Below are positions 48,929-58,199 of a stretch of 64,000 nucleotides of DNA, piece by piece. Under the pieces are notes generated by a model. That model was given only the letters and a program-made list of their open reading frames with translations, was not told the origin of the DNA and did no database searches. The stretch spans positions 1,798,001 through 1,862,000 of the forward strand of contig NZ_CP095491.1 in NCBI RefSeq assembly GCF_023028105.1, written 5' to 3'. The stretch's first letter is position 1; every line of letters begins with the position of its first letter. A program made the position numbers and the translations under genes. Source of the DNA: Halosolutus gelatinilyticus (GTDB lineage Archaea; Halobacteriota; Halobacteria; Halobacteriales; Natrialbaceae).

Positions 48929-50614
48929 ATGAAACACGTACGCGGCCCGCTCTGTTCGATCGACCTCGGCGACCGCACCGTCGAGACGGAATCGATCGAC
49001 GACGAACTCGAGTCGTTCATCGGCGGCCGGGCGCTCGGGACGAAGCTGGCGCACGATCGCATCCCGTTCGACGCCGATCCGCTGGGGTCCGAAAACCGGC
49101 TCTACCTCGCGACTGGCCCGCTCCAGCACGCGACGATGAGCTTCACCGGACGGATGTCGGCGACGGGCCTCTCGCCGCTGACCGACGGCCTGCTCTCCTC
49201 GAATGCCGGTGGCTTCCTGTCGCGGAACTTCACGGCGACGGGCTACAGCGCCGTCGAGATCGCCGGCGAGAGCGACGAGCTCGTGATCGTCCACGTCACG
49301 GACGAAGGCGTCGAGTTCGAGGCGGTACCGGAGCTCGAGGGCGCCAAGACGTCCGAGACCTGCGCCTATATCGAGGACGAGCACGGCCTCGGTGACGATC
49401 ACACGGTCACGATCGGCCCCGCCGGCGAGAACGAGGTGCGCTTCGCCTCGATCATGACCTCGCGCGAGCGGGCGTTCGGCCGCGGCGGCCTCGGCGCGGT
49501 CCTCGGGTCGAAGAACGTGAAGGCGATCACGTTCGACGGCGACTCCACCCGCGAGGTCGAGATCCCGCCGCTGCAGATGGACGTCCACCGCGAGGCGGCC
49601 CAGTCCGACCACATCATGCGCCGCCAGGGGACCTCGTCGATGACGGAGTTCGCGAACACGGTCGAGGCGCTGCCGACGCGCTATTTCTCGGAGCTCTCCT
49701 TCGAGGGCGCCGAGGGGATCAGCGGCGACCGCGTCGAGGAGAAGAAGTACAAGAAAGGGACCTGCTCGGCCTGCGCGTTCGCCTGCAAGCTGCCGACCCG
49801 CGACGAGGAGTCGGGTCTCGAGACCGAAGGCCCCGAGTACGAGACCGTGATGGCGTTCGGCTCGAACTCGGGGGTCGACGACATCGTCGACGTGATGCAG
49901 TCGAACAAGCGCTGCGACGAACTCGGGCTGGACACCATTTCCTGCGGCGACGTCGTCGCCGCCTACCTCGCCAGCGAGGACGAGTTCGGCAACGTCGAGC
50001 TGATCCACGAGACCGTCGAGAAAATCGCCCGCCGCGAGGGGATCGGCGACACGCTCGCCGAGGGCGTCGATCGGTTCCACGACGAACTGGACGTCGAGAA
50101 CTGGTCCGTCAAGGGCCTCGAGTTCCCCGCCCACGACGGTCGGACGCTCAACGGCCAGGGGCTCGCGTTCGCCACCTCGAACCGCGGCGCCGACCACATG
50201 TACGCCGAGTTCTACTCGCTCGAGTACCCCCTCGTCGACGAGTCGAAGGCGGTGAGCAAGAACGGCCTCGAGGGCAAGCCCCCGAAGGTCGTCGAGAAGG
50301 AGAACGAGAACGTCATCAAGGACAGCGCCGTCCTCTGTAAGTTCTCGCGGGACTTCGTCTCGCCCGACCGCCTCTCGACGCTGCTCGACGCCGACTACGA
50401 GGACCTGCTCGCGGTCGGCGGCCGCGTCGTCGCCCTGGAACGGCACTTCAACAACCAGCGCGGCTTCGACCGCGCGGACGATCGGCTGCCCTACGAGCTG
50501 CCGGACTTCGAGGACGCCCTCGACGAGTACTACGCCGAGCGCGGCTGGGACGACGACGGCACGGTTCCCGACAGTCGGTTCGAGGACGCCGGCGGCGTTC
50601 CGGCCGACGACTGA
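48929..50614 (+). CDS. aor: Aldehyde ferredoxin oxidoreductase family (W-pterin enzyme)
   Basis: 561 residues. The enzyme family oxidises aldehydes to acids with a tungsten- or molybdenum-bis-pterin and reduces ferredoxin. Cysteines C279-x2-C282-x3-C286 and the distant C470 (VLCKF) form the 4Fe-4S site; GGRALGTKL near the N-terminus and ERAFGRGGLGAVLGSKN are pterin-binding stretches. Length is a little below the usual 600. It could remove acetaldehyde formed by the eut operon a few kb away (inference). TATA-like sequence CGCATAATAG lies directly before the ATG. Confidence 0.92.
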   Translation: MKHVRGPLCSIDLGDRTVETESIDDELESFIGGRALGTKLAHDRIPFDADPLGSENRLYLATGPLQHATMSFTGRMSATGLSPLTDGLLSSNAGGFLSRNFTATGYSAVEIAGESDELVIVHVTDEGVEFEAVPELEGAKTSETCAYIEDEHGLGDDHTVTIGPAGENEVRFASIMTSRERAFGRGGLGAVLGSKNVKAITFDGDSTREVEIPPLQMDVHREAAQSDHIMRRQGTSSMTEFANTVEALPTRYFSELSFEGAEGISGDRVEEKKYKKGTCSACAFACKLPTRDEESGLETEGPEYETVMAFGSNSGVDDIVDVMQSNKRCDELGLDTISCGDVVAAYLASEDEFGNVELIHETVEKIARREGIGDTLAEGVDRFHDELDVENWSVKGLEFPAHDGRTLNGQGLAFATSNRGADHMYAEFYSLEYPLVDESKAVSKNGLEGKPPKVVEKENENVIKDSAVLCKFSRDFVSPDRLSTLLDADYEDLLAVGGRVVALERHFNNQRGFDRADDRLPYELPDFEDALDEYYAERGWDDDGTVPDSRFEDAGGVPADD

Positions 50615-50637
50615 GAGGACTGGTTCGTCCGGCGGAG

Positions 50638-51813
50638 TTAATCGGCGGTCGTCTCCGCCGTCGGCGCGTCCGGCGTGCCGGTCCACAGCCACGTCGCCGC
50701 GATCGTCGCCGTGAGCGCGCCCGCGATGGCGACCGCGAGCCACAGCGCCCGATCGAGGCCGTACAGTTCGGCCAGGACGCCCACGACGGCGGGGGCGATC
50801 GCGATGCCCGCGTAGGTCGCGCCGGCGGTGAGCGCGGCGAGCGGGCCGCTGTACTCCGGCGCGGCCTCGACCGCGTACGCCGACAGCGTCGGGAAGACGC
50901 TGCAGAGCCCGACGCCGGCGACGAAGACGGCCAGGAACAGCGGGGGACCGGCGATCCCGGAGAACGCGATCGCGAGCGCGGGGACCGTCGGGAGGGTCGC
51001 GACGAGCAGCAGCGCGAGGTGGGGCACGCGATCGACGAGGACGGTGTAGCCGGCCCGCGCGGGAACGTACGCGAGGAGGTACGTCGACAGGAGCAGGTTC
51101 GCCGTCGCGGTCTCGTAGAGGCCGCTCGCGTAGTAGGCGAGCCAGGTGAAGAGGATTCCCTCCACCGAACCAACGAACAGCATTCCGGCGCAGGCGCCGA
51201 CGACGGCGGGTCGCCGGAGGAGTTCGCGCAGCGCGTCCGTCGACAGCGATCGCTCGGCCGACATCGCAGGGAGGTCGACCCTGCTCGCGACGATCGCGAT
51301 CGGGACGAAACAGAGCCCGATCGCGAGGAAGACGGCCCGCCAGTCGGCGACGGCCAGCACGGCGCTGACCAGTTGCGGGCCGATGACGGCGCCGACGGCC
51401 CACGCGAGCGCGTAGGCGGTGAACACCCGGCCGCGCCGATCGGCGTGGAGATGGCTGAGCACGACCCGATCGAGGCCGCGAAACACGCCCGCGGCGGTTC
51501 CCTGGGCCACGAGCGCGAGCAGGAAGAGGGCGTACACCGGCGCGCCCGCCATCAGAATCAACGCGGCGCAGACGCCGACGACGCCGATCAGGAGCGCCCG
51601 CCGGATCCGGAGCCGACCGGCGAGCAACCCCGTGGCGATGATGGCCACGACGAACCCGGCCGTCCCCGCCGGCGCGACCAGGCCGAGCGCGGCCTCGGAC
51701 ACGCCGAACGCCGATTCGAGGCTGGTGAGAATCGGTCCTCGCGCCTGCATCGCGATCGCATCGCCGATGACGAACAGAAAGATGGCGAGGGTCCAGATGC
51801 GCGCCCGGTCCAT
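50638..51813 (-). CDS. Major facilitator superfamily transporter
   Basis: 391 residues with twelve predicted transmembrane helices. The loop between helices 2 and 3 has LAGRLRIRRALLIG, the MFS motif-A region, and a long central loop (SRVDLPAMSAERSLSTDA) divides the two halves. Substrate unknown; the topology resembles bacterial drug/sugar efflux permeases. It converges with the AOR gene with only 23 nt between the two stops. Confidence 0.88.
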   Translation of the reverse strand: MDRARIWTLAIFLFVIGDAIAMQARGPILTSLESAFGVSEAALGLVAPAGTAGFVVAIIATGLLAGRLRIRRALLIGVVGVCAALILMAGAPVYALFLLALVAQGTAAGVFRGLDRVVLSHLHADRRGRVFTAYALAWAVGAVIGPQLVSAVLAVADWRAVFLAIGLCFVPIAIVASRVDLPAMSAERSLSTDALRELLRRPAVVGACAGMLFVGSVEGILFTWLAYYASGLYETATANLLLSTYLLAYVPARAGYTVLVDRVPHLALLLVATLPTVPALAIAFSGIAGPPLFLAVFVAGVGLCSVFPTLSAYAVEAAPEYSGPLAALTAGATYAGIAIAPAVVGVLAELYGLDRALWLAVAIAGALTATIAATWLWTGTPDAPTAETTAD

Positions 51814-51953
51814 AGTGGGGCTGGCGGGTCCCGGAGGAAAACGATGTCTATGTCGGACGGAGTGTATCGGCTACTCAAGCAGTCCGCGGATTCAGCTCGC
51901 AAACTGGTTCGAGAACGGGCCGCGGTACTCGGCTGCTCGACCGTGAACGAGGG

Positions 51954-52637
51954 TCAGTCTGCGCGTCTTCCGAATTCCCGCCCCGAGTAGAACAGCAGGC
52001 CGATTCCGAGCGCATATAGCGTCGGCCCGAGCAAGGCGATGGCCACACCTTTGGTCGAGTGCGACCGTCTCGAAAACCTCGTGACGACGTAATACTCCCC
52101 GTCGTGCTCGACGATCTCGTTGCGCTCGAACGCCTCGATCTGATCGCCGTAGACGGTGATCGATCCCGTTTCGACGGCCTCGCGAACCTCCGGAGGCAGA
52201 TCCGCTGCGGGGACGGCCGCGCGTTCGACCGCTTCCGCTGAACTGAGTTCGGTGAGGGTTAGCACCGTTCCGTTCTCCTCGTACTCGTGTTCCGGCAGGT
52301 ATGGTGTCCCCTCGATTCTGACGACCGGGTACCAGCCGGGGTCCTCGTAGCGTTCGGAGCGTTCGTCGAACGACTGGACGTGCCCGTCGTACTCGACGGC
52401 ACCGTCCTCGAGAACTCGCTCTTCCGCCGCGCAGAGCCGGACGCCCGGACAGTTCACCACGCGTTCCGACAGCGCGATCGCCCCATCGGCCATCGCCTCG
52501 TTTTCGACCCTGTCCACGTGATACGTTCGTTCGCCGCCGCCGCCGGCGTCGGGATAGAGGTAGACCGGGTTCAGGACGAACACGACGCCGAGGAGCGCGA
52601 GGACGAGTATCCGGTACCGGCTGTCCATACGGACCAT
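51954..52637 (-). CDS. Hypothetical membrane-anchored protein
   Basis: 227 residues, no family recognised. One N-terminal helix (about 8-26) is followed by an extracellular acidic domain of about 150 residues with a VVNCPGVRLCAAEE cysteine pair, then a C-terminal helix (about 196-217). A TATA-like ATTTATTGCC lies about 15-25 nt before the ATG at 52637; the ATG three codons later is an alternative. The start of the broken patatin gene's remnant adjoins it. Confidence 0.6.
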   Translation of the reverse strand: MVRMDSRYRILVLALLGVVFVLNPVYLYPDAGGGGERTYHVDRVENEAMADGAIALSERVVNCPGVRLCAAEERVLEDGAVEYDGHVQSFDERSERYEDPGWYPVVRIEGTPYLPEHEYEENGTVLTLTELSSAEAVERAAVPAADLPPEVREAVETGSITVYGDQIEAFERNEIVEHDGEYYVVTRFSRRSHSTKGVAIALLGPTLYALGIGLLFYSGREFGRRAD

Positions 52638-52679
52638 CAGTCAAACGGCAATAAATTCGTTCCTGTTTTAGAGTGGACG

Positions 52680-53063
52680 AAATGAAGCCGTCGATCGACC
52701 GCGGCACCGACTCGCGGCGCTTCGGGTTGATCTGGACGATCCAGATCTCGTCGGGCTTCTCTCGCCCGCGGTCGGGCATCGTCAGGAAGTCCCGGATCGG
52801 GGATTCTGCGAAAAGAGGCCGTCCCAGTAGTAGTCGCTGTCGTCATCGGACGATGTCCGATCGCTCGAGGAGCTCCGCTCCTCGCTGATCTCGACGGCCT
52901 CAAACAGCGTCGGAATCGCCGTCGACGCGAGCACCGCCTTCGGGGTCACCCCCTCGTTGTGGATGGTGTCGAACTCGCCCGCGGTGAAGGCGGTGTGGCT
53001 GCCGCCGCCCTGGCAGGCGATCGCGACGCGGGTGGGATCGTCGGTGTCGGCACCTTCTATGTC
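52680..53063 (-). pseudogene. Patatin-like phospholipase gene remnant
   Basis: The minus strand opens with RVAIACQGGGSHTAFTAGEF, the oxyanion-hole start of a patatin. It then jumps directly to DTIHNEGVTPKAVLASTAIP and YYWDGLFSQNP, which normally lie near residues 190-230; the GxSxG serine region between is missing. A frameshift follows near 52795, after which LTMPDRGREKPDEIWIVQIN is read in another frame. No ATG starts the frame (ATA stands at the expected place, after an in-frame stop) and the C-terminus is absent. It is clearly non-functional. Confidence 0.75.
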
Positions 53064-53224
53064 CCCTACTCCACCACGGACGACGACTTAATGTCCGGGG
53101 CGCCCCGGTCGTGCGCTCGCCGCCGGCCTCGAGTCCAGCTACACTTTCAGTACGACAACTGCGCTTTGATAACGTATGGCAAACCATCAAGCACGTTCCC
53201 GCCGTAGTGGCGCGCATCCGTCCC

Positions 53225-54586
53225 ATGTCGATCCAGACCACGAACGAGGCGGCCGGGGACCGATTCGACTCGATCGTCGAGGTGTTGGCGAAGGCCAACG
53301 AGCCGAAGACCGGCGACGAGCTGGCGGGGATCGCAGCCGAGTCCGACGCCGAGCGGGTCGCCGCGAAGCGCGCCCTCGCCGGGATGCGCCTCGAGACGCT
53401 CCGCGAGAACCCGGTCGTTCCGCCCGACGGGGACGAGGTGTCGCGCGTCATCCAGGATGCGGTGCGGGAACCCGTCTACGACGAGATCAAAGACTGGACG
53501 GTCGCGGACCTCCGGGAGTTCCTCGTCGACAGCGCGACGGGCGAGCGCGAGATCGCGGCGATCCGACCCGGATTGACGAGCGAGATGATCGCCGCGGTGA
53601 CGAAGCTCATGTCGAACATGGACCTCGTGCTCGTCACGTCGAAGATGGAGGTGACGGCCCGCTGCAACACGACGATCGGCGAGGAGGGAACCCTCTCGTT
53701 TCGACTGCAGCCGAACGATCCCGCCGACGACGTGGACAACATCGTCGACGCGACTCGGGAGGGGCTGGCCTACGGCGTCGGCGACGCGGTGATCGGCGTC
53801 AACCCGGTGACGGACAGTGTCGAGACCACGACGCGGATCCTGGAGGCGACGCACGAATTCATCCGGGAGTGGGACGTCCCGACGCAGAACTGCTGTCTCT
53901 CCCACGTCACCACCCAGATGGACGCCCTCCGCGAGGGCGCGCCGGCGGACCTCGTCTTCCAGAGTCTGGCCGGCACCGAGGCCGGCAACGACGAGTTCGG
54001 CGTCGACGTCGAGTTGCTGGACGAGGCGCACGACCTGGCGCAGCGCCGCTGTACCTCTTCGGGGCCGAACGTGCTGTACTTCGAGACGGGACAGGGCGCG
54101 GAGCTCTCGGGCGACGCCCACCACGGCGTCGACCAGCTCACGCTCGAGGCGCGCTGTTACGGCCTCGCGAAGCGGTACGATCCGTTCCTCGTCAACACCG
54201 TCGTCGGCTTCATCGGCCCGGAGTACCTCTACGACGGCCAGCAGGTCATTCGCGCGGGCTTAGAGGACGTGTTCATGGGGCAGTTGCACGGCATCTCGAT
54301 GGGCATCGACGCCTGCTACACGAACCACATCCAGGCCGACCAGAACGACATCGAGAACCTCGCCGTCCTGCTCGCGGCCGCGGGAACGAACTACTTCATC
54401 ACGGTCCCGATGGGCGACGACGTGATGCTGAACTACCAGTCGAACAGCTACCACGACGCCGCCGCGCTCTGGGAGATCTTCGATCTTGAACCCGCGCCCG
54501 CCTTCGCGGAGTGGCTCGCCGAGCAGGGCCTCTGGCGCGACGGCCGACTGACCGATCGCGCGGGCGACCCCACGATCTTCACCTGA
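53225..54586 (+). CDS. eutB: Ethanolamine ammonia-lyase large subunit
   Basis: 453 residues, the exact usual length of EutB. The adenosylcobalamin-dependent enzyme splits ethanolamine into acetaldehyde and ammonia. Colinear conserved blocks are VLAKANEPKTGDELAG, GVGDAVIGVNPVTDSVE, VTTQMDALREGAPADLVFQS, FETGQGAELSGDAHHG, YDPFLVNTVVGFIGPEYLY and GRLTDRAGDPTIF. The ATG at 53225 matches the family N-terminus. eutC follows after 32 nt. A possible TATA, GCTTTGATAACG, lies about 60 nt upstream. No shell-protein genes accompany it. Confidence 0.96.
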   Translation: MSIQTTNEAAGDRFDSIVEVLAKANEPKTGDELAGIAAESDAERVAAKRALAGMRLETLRENPVVPPDGDEVSRVIQDAVREPVYDEIKDWTVADLREFLVDSATGEREIAAIRPGLTSEMIAAVTKLMSNMDLVLVTSKMEVTARCNTTIGEEGTLSFRLQPNDPADDVDNIVDATREGLAYGVGDAVIGVNPVTDSVETTTRILEATHEFIREWDVPTQNCCLSHVTTQMDALREGAPADLVFQSLAGTEAGNDEFGVDVELLDEAHDLAQRRCTSSGPNVLYFETGQGAELSGDAHHGVDQLTLEARCYGLAKRYDPFLVNTVVGFIGPEYLYDGQQVIRAGLEDVFMGQLHGISMGIDACYTNHIQADQNDIENLAVLLAAAGTNYFITVPMGDDVMLNYQSNSYHDAAALWEIFDLEPAPAFAEWLAEQGLWRDGRLTDRAGDPTIFT

Positions 54587-54618
54587 CCACCATCTTCGCT
54601 GTCCACCGAATTCAGACC

Positions 54619-55392
54619 ATGTCATCCGATACGAACCCACCCACCGAGACCGACCTCGAAGACCGCGCCGACGAGGAGGCGCTCCGCCGCATCGTCGATC
54701 GAACGCCGACGCGACTCGGCGTCGGCCGCGCCGGCCCGCGCCCGACGACGGACGCGTTGCTCGAGTTCCGGGCGGATCACGGTACCGCCCGCGACGCCGT
54801 CCTCTCGCACGTCGACGACGGCGTCATCGACGACCTCGGGCTGGTGCGACTTCGGACGCGAGTTGCCGACAAGGACCAGTACCTGGCCCGCCCCGACCTC
54901 GGCCGTGAACTCGCGCCGGAGAGCGTCGAGACCCTCCGCGAGGAGTGTGCGTCCGCGCCCGAGGTCCAGATCGTCGTCAGCGACGGCCTCTCCTCGACCG
55001 CAGTCGAGACGAACGTTCCCGAACTGCTCCCGGTTCTGCAAGCCGGCCTCGCGGACCGCGACGTCCAGGTCGGCACGCCGGTCTTCGTCGAGTACGGCCG
55101 CGTCGACGTGATGGACGCGATCGGCGAGGAACTCGACGCCGACTGCTGCGTGAACCTCGTCGGCGAACGCCCGGGCCTCAGATCGGCCGAGAGCCTGAGC
55201 GCGTACCTCGTCTACGGGCCGGAACGGGGCGCGCCGACCGCGAAGAAGTCCGTGATCTCGAACGTCCACGACGGCGGCCTGCCGCCGATCGAGGCCGGCG
55301 CCGAACTCGTCGACCTCCTCGTCGAGATGCTCGAGAGGGAGGCCAGCGGGATCGACCTCCAGGAGGCCGACCGCGAGTTCAAACCGGAGTAA
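54619..55392 (+). CDS. eutC: Ethanolamine ammonia-lyase small subunit
   Basis: 257-residue partner of EutB that helps bind adenosylcobalamin. Recognisable parts are TPTRLGVGRAGPRPTTDALLEFRADH, DKDQYLARPDLGREL, VQIVVSDGLSS, and the C-terminal GPERGAPTAKKSVISNVHDGG. The ATG at 54619 sits 32 nt after eutB, in the same operon, and eutA starts six nt after its stop. Confidence 0.95.
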   Translation: MSSDTNPPTETDLEDRADEEALRRIVDRTPTRLGVGRAGPRPTTDALLEFRADHGTARDAVLSHVDDGVIDDLGLVRLRTRVADKDQYLARPDLGRELAPESVETLREECASAPEVQIVVSDGLSSTAVETNVPELLPVLQAGLADRDVQVGTPVFVEYGRVDVMDAIGEELDADCCVNLVGERPGLRSAESLSAYLVYGPERGAPTAKKSVISNVHDGGLPPIEAGAELVDLLVEMLEREASGIDLQEADREFKPE

Positions 55393-55398
55393 CCTGGG

Positions 55399-56877
55399 GT
55401 GATCGTCGTGACGGATCCTCCGCGGACGTTGACGAGCATCGGCGTCGACGTCGGGACGACGACCACGCACGCGATCGTCAGCCGTCTGCGCGTCGAGACG
55501 CCGCCCGGCGGCGGCGCGAGTCCGACGATCGCCGATCGCGAGATCGTCCACCGCGGCTCGGTACGCGAGACGCCGCTGCTCGACGCCGAAACGATCGACG
55601 TCGAGCGGGTGGCCGAACTCGTCGAGGACGAACTCGACGCGGCGGGCGTGGCGCCCGCGGCGATCGACACGGGGGCGGTCATCATCACCGGCGAGACCGC
55701 TCGTCGGGAGAACGCCGAACCCCTCGCACACCGGCTGGCGGACGACGCGGGTCAGTTCGTCGCGGCGACGGCCGGCGCCTCGCTCGAGGCGATCCTCGCG
55801 GGGCGGGGCTCCGGCGCGGCAGCGCGGGCCGCCCGTTTCGGCGGCCTCGTCGCCAACGTGGACGTCGGCGGCGGGACGACGAACGTGGCGATCTTCGACG
55901 GCGACGATTCGAGTCGCGGTGCGTCGGGCTCGCCCGGCGACCCCGTCGCCGTCCGGGAGACCCGCTGTCTCGACGTCGGCGGCCGCCTCGTCGCGTTCGA
56001 CGACGCGGGCCGGATCGCGTCGATCTCGCCGCCCGCCCGGACTCTCGTCGAGGCGATCGACGCGCCGATCGCCGAGGGCGAGTCGCCCGACGAGGCCGCG
56101 CTCGAGGCCCTCGCGGCCGCGATGGCCGATCGGATCGTCGATCTGGTTGCGGGACCGCCGTTCGACGAGCGAACGCGCGCGCTCGCGATCGGGAACCTCC
56201 CCGAGGACCCGATCGACCTTTCGGGCGTCGTCTTCAGCGGCGGCGTCGGTCGACTCGTCGCGTCCCCGCCCGAGGACCCCTTCGCCTACGGCGACCTCGG
56301 CGGGCCGCTCGCGGCCGCGCTCGCCGACCACAAGCGGGTTCGATCGTGGCCGGTTCGCGACCCCGCGGAGGACATCCGGGCGACGGTCGTCGGCGCGGGC
56401 ACGGAGACGACGACGCTCAGCGGCCGAACCGTCTCGCTCGATCCGTCGGCGCTCCCCCTGCGAAACGTGCCGGTCGTCCCGGTTTCGAACCTCGCTGACT
56501 GCGATGGCGATTCGCTCGCGTCCCGATTCGACGCCGCCGTCGCGGAGCACGCCGAGCGTCGAGAGTTCGACGCGGTGGACGCGATCGCGCTCTCGATCGA
56601 CGACGTGGGGCCGCTCTCGTACGATCGACTCGTCGCCGTCGCCGACGCGCTCGCCGGCGCGCTCGGGTCGCTCCCGCCGTCGCTCCCGGTGGTCGTCGTC
56701 ACGCGACAAAACTGCGCGAAGGCCCTCGGACAGGCGCTTCGCCGGAAGCGCGATCGCCCCCTGGTGGTCCTCGACGAACTCGCCCCCGCGGGCGGGGACT
56801 ACCTCGACGTCGGCGAGCCGATGACCGGCGGCGAGAGCGTTCCCGTCGTGGTAAAAACGTTAGCGTTCGGCACCTAA
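55399..56877 (+). CDS. eutA: Ethanolamine ammonia-lyase reactivase EutA
   Basis: 492 residues from a GTG start. EutA is an actin-like ATPase that exchanges damaged cobalamin in EutBC. The phosphate-1 motif IGVDVGTTTTHAIVS is at about residues 15-29; the phosphate-2 motif VDVGGGTTNVAIF follows near 155; GETARRENA and VFSGGVGRL also match the family. Its presence implies that the operon yields a working, reactivated enzyme. It closes the eutBCA unit. Confidence 0.92.
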   Translation: MIVVTDPPRTLTSIGVDVGTTTTHAIVSRLRVETPPGGGASPTIADREIVHRGSVRETPLLDAETIDVERVAELVEDELDAAGVAPAAIDTGAVIITGETARRENAEPLAHRLADDAGQFVAATAGASLEAILAGRGSGAAARAARFGGLVANVDVGGGTTNVAIFDGDDSSRGASGSPGDPVAVRETRCLDVGGRLVAFDDAGRIASISPPARTLVEAIDAPIAEGESPDEAALEALAAAMADRIVDLVAGPPFDERTRALAIGNLPEDPIDLSGVVFSGGVGRLVASPPEDPFAYGDLGGPLAAALADHKRVRSWPVRDPAEDIRATVVGAGTETTTLSGRTVSLDPSALPLRNVPVVPVSNLADCDGDSLASRFDAAVAEHAERREFDAVDAIALSIDDVGPLSYDRLVAVADALAGALGSLPPSLPVVVVTRQNCAKALGQALRRKRDRPLVVLDELAPAGGDYLDVGEPMTGGESVPVVVKTLAFGT

Positions 56878-56914
56878 TGCGCCGTCGGTCCGTCACGGTC
56901 CCGGGGCGACGGCG

Positions 56915-57244
56915 TCACTCCGTTCGTTCGGACTCCCGGTCCGCGTCGTCGTCCGGCGAGCGCCGATCGTCACCTCGTGACGGCAACGGCGCGTCGTCGG
57001 CGCGCGAGGGGTGGATGTTGAAGTTGTTCCCGCGGTACGGATCGCTCTCCGGGTCGTAGGAGAGCTCGCTCCGCTCGAAAAGGTAGGCGAAGAAGCCGAA
57101 CACCGGTACGCAGAAGGTGATCGCCGCCCACTTCTCCCGGGGCTTCAGCCCGACCCGGGCGGCGTCATAATAGGTGAACGCCGTAAGCCCGAGGTGCCAG
57201 GCGAGCGGAACCCCCACGACCGCGGCCAGCAGCAGGGTGCGCAT
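56915..57244 (-). CDS. Small two-helix membrane protein
   Basis: 109 residues. The ATG at 57244 begins MRTLLLAAVVGVPLAWHLG. Two hydrophobic segments (about 3-22 and 38-55) flank a conserved-looking YYDAARVGLKPREKWA loop; an acidic C-terminal tail with FERSELSYDPESDPYRGN follows. It resembles small haloarchaeal proteins of the phospholipase-D-nuclease N-terminal type. It converges with eutA. The frame upstream of 57244 lacks any hydrophobic or conserved feature. Confidence 0.6.
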   Translation of the reverse strand: MRTLLLAAVVGVPLAWHLGLTAFTYYDAARVGLKPREKWAAITFCVPVFGFFAYLFERSELSYDPESDPYRGNNFNIHPSRADDAPLPSRGDDRRSPDDDADRESERTE

Positions 57245-57634
57245 AGGCGACGTACGGGCCGAAGGTACAAAATCACCCTCCGGGTCGGATGACGGTCGGA
57301 ACGCGCCCGCGACCGACGCCGATCGGTGCGGGGAGTCGTCGAGTCTCTCCGCCAAACGAGTCGGCGTTCCGGCTCGTTCGACGCGGTCGTTCGACTCGAT
57401 ACACGAATGCGGGCCGCTGAACCCAGTTAACCACACGCTACGTCGGCGAAACGAGCCGCGGTTCGCGTTCAATCGTTCTGACAGGACGGGGATCCCGCAC
57501 GGCGCTTTCCGGACTCCTTCGCAGGTTTGGGTTCGCTTTCAGCGGCGAAACCCGTTATTCCAGCGTCGAACGGTTTGGTCGATTTATTCCGGTCGTCGGT
57601 GACGCTGCCGTTGCCCTGCGGGGCAAATCACCTT
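57245..57634. other. Intergenic region without recognised gene
   Basis: 390 nt between divergent genes. A TATA-like TCGATTTATTCCGG near 57577-57590 and CACCTTATGA at the start probably belong to the secreted acidic protein. Nothing else specific is seen. Confidence 0.4.
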
Positions 57635-58015
57635 ATGACTCGGATAGGACGCGGTACGGCGAGACGAACGGTGCTCATCGTCGCGATCGCAGTCGGCCTC
57701 CTCGCGATGACCCTCGGTGCCGGAACGGCGGCCGCACAGACGGACGGTATCGAACAGGTTAGCAACGAGTCGGACGAGACTACCGAAGTCGTCGAAGACG
57801 ACTCGAACAACGAAGTCGACGAGCAGGAGGACGCCGAGGTCGACGAGGAGACGGAGGAGATCACGGCTCCCGACGACCTCCCGATCGATGACACGGTCGC
57901 ACCGGAGGTGCCCGAGATCGAAGAACCCGAAGTCGAAGAGCCTGAAGTCGAAGAGCCCGAAGTCGAGGAACCAAACGTAACGGTTCCCGATCTCAACTCT
58001 AGCGAGTTGCTCTAG
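57635..58015 (+). CDS. Secreted acidic repeat protein
   Basis: 126 residues. A signal peptide with positive start RIGRGTARR, hydrophobic core VLIVAIAVGLLAMTLGAG and cleavage site AAAQ is followed by a highly acidic mature part (Asp/Glu about 40 percent by eye). Near the C-terminus an EPEVE unit of five residues is repeated about four times, ending PNVTVPDLNSSELL. No domain is recognised. Such low-complexity acidic proteins may bind cations or the cell surface. Confidence 0.7.
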   Translation: MTRIGRGTARRTVLIVAIAVGLLAMTLGAGTAAAQTDGIEQVSNESDETTEVVEDDSNNEVDEQEDAEVDEETEEITAPDDLPIDDTVAPEVPEIEEPEVEEPEVEEPEVEEPNVTVPDLNSSELL

Positions 58016-58077
58016 GCGCGCTGCCGCTGCGTGATTTTTTCTCCGGCGGGAGGCCGAGGGTCCGATAGTAGATCGTC

Positions 58078-58121
58078 GATCGATCGCCTCAGTTAACCTC
58101 GAACTCGATCGCTGCACCCTG
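58078..58121 (+). repeat. 44-bp direct repeat, copy of thiolase 3' end
   Basis: Perfect copy of 58200-58243, which covers the thiolase stop codon and its last 11 codons on the minus strand. The 78 nt between the copies include CACTCACTTCGTTCGTGAG, a partly palindromic stretch. The copy is not linked to a gene body. Confidence 0.85.
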
Positions 58122-58199
58122 GCGCGACCACCTTTTGTCTCGGCCGACTCACTCACTTCGTTCGTGAGCGCCCTCGCAAAATCTGGTCCAAAAGGCTCA

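Noticed and set aside
48806-51403. 865-codon open frame on the minus strand opposite AOR and the MFS gene
   Set aside because: It is antisense to two well-supported genes, rich in Arg and Asp repeats, and matches no family. GC-rich haloarchaeal genes routinely create such antisense frames.
53064-53224. Cobalamin riboswitch before eutB
   Set aside because: The 160-nt leader lacks a recognisable B12-box, and archaeal cobalamin riboswitches are rare. Nothing supports one here.
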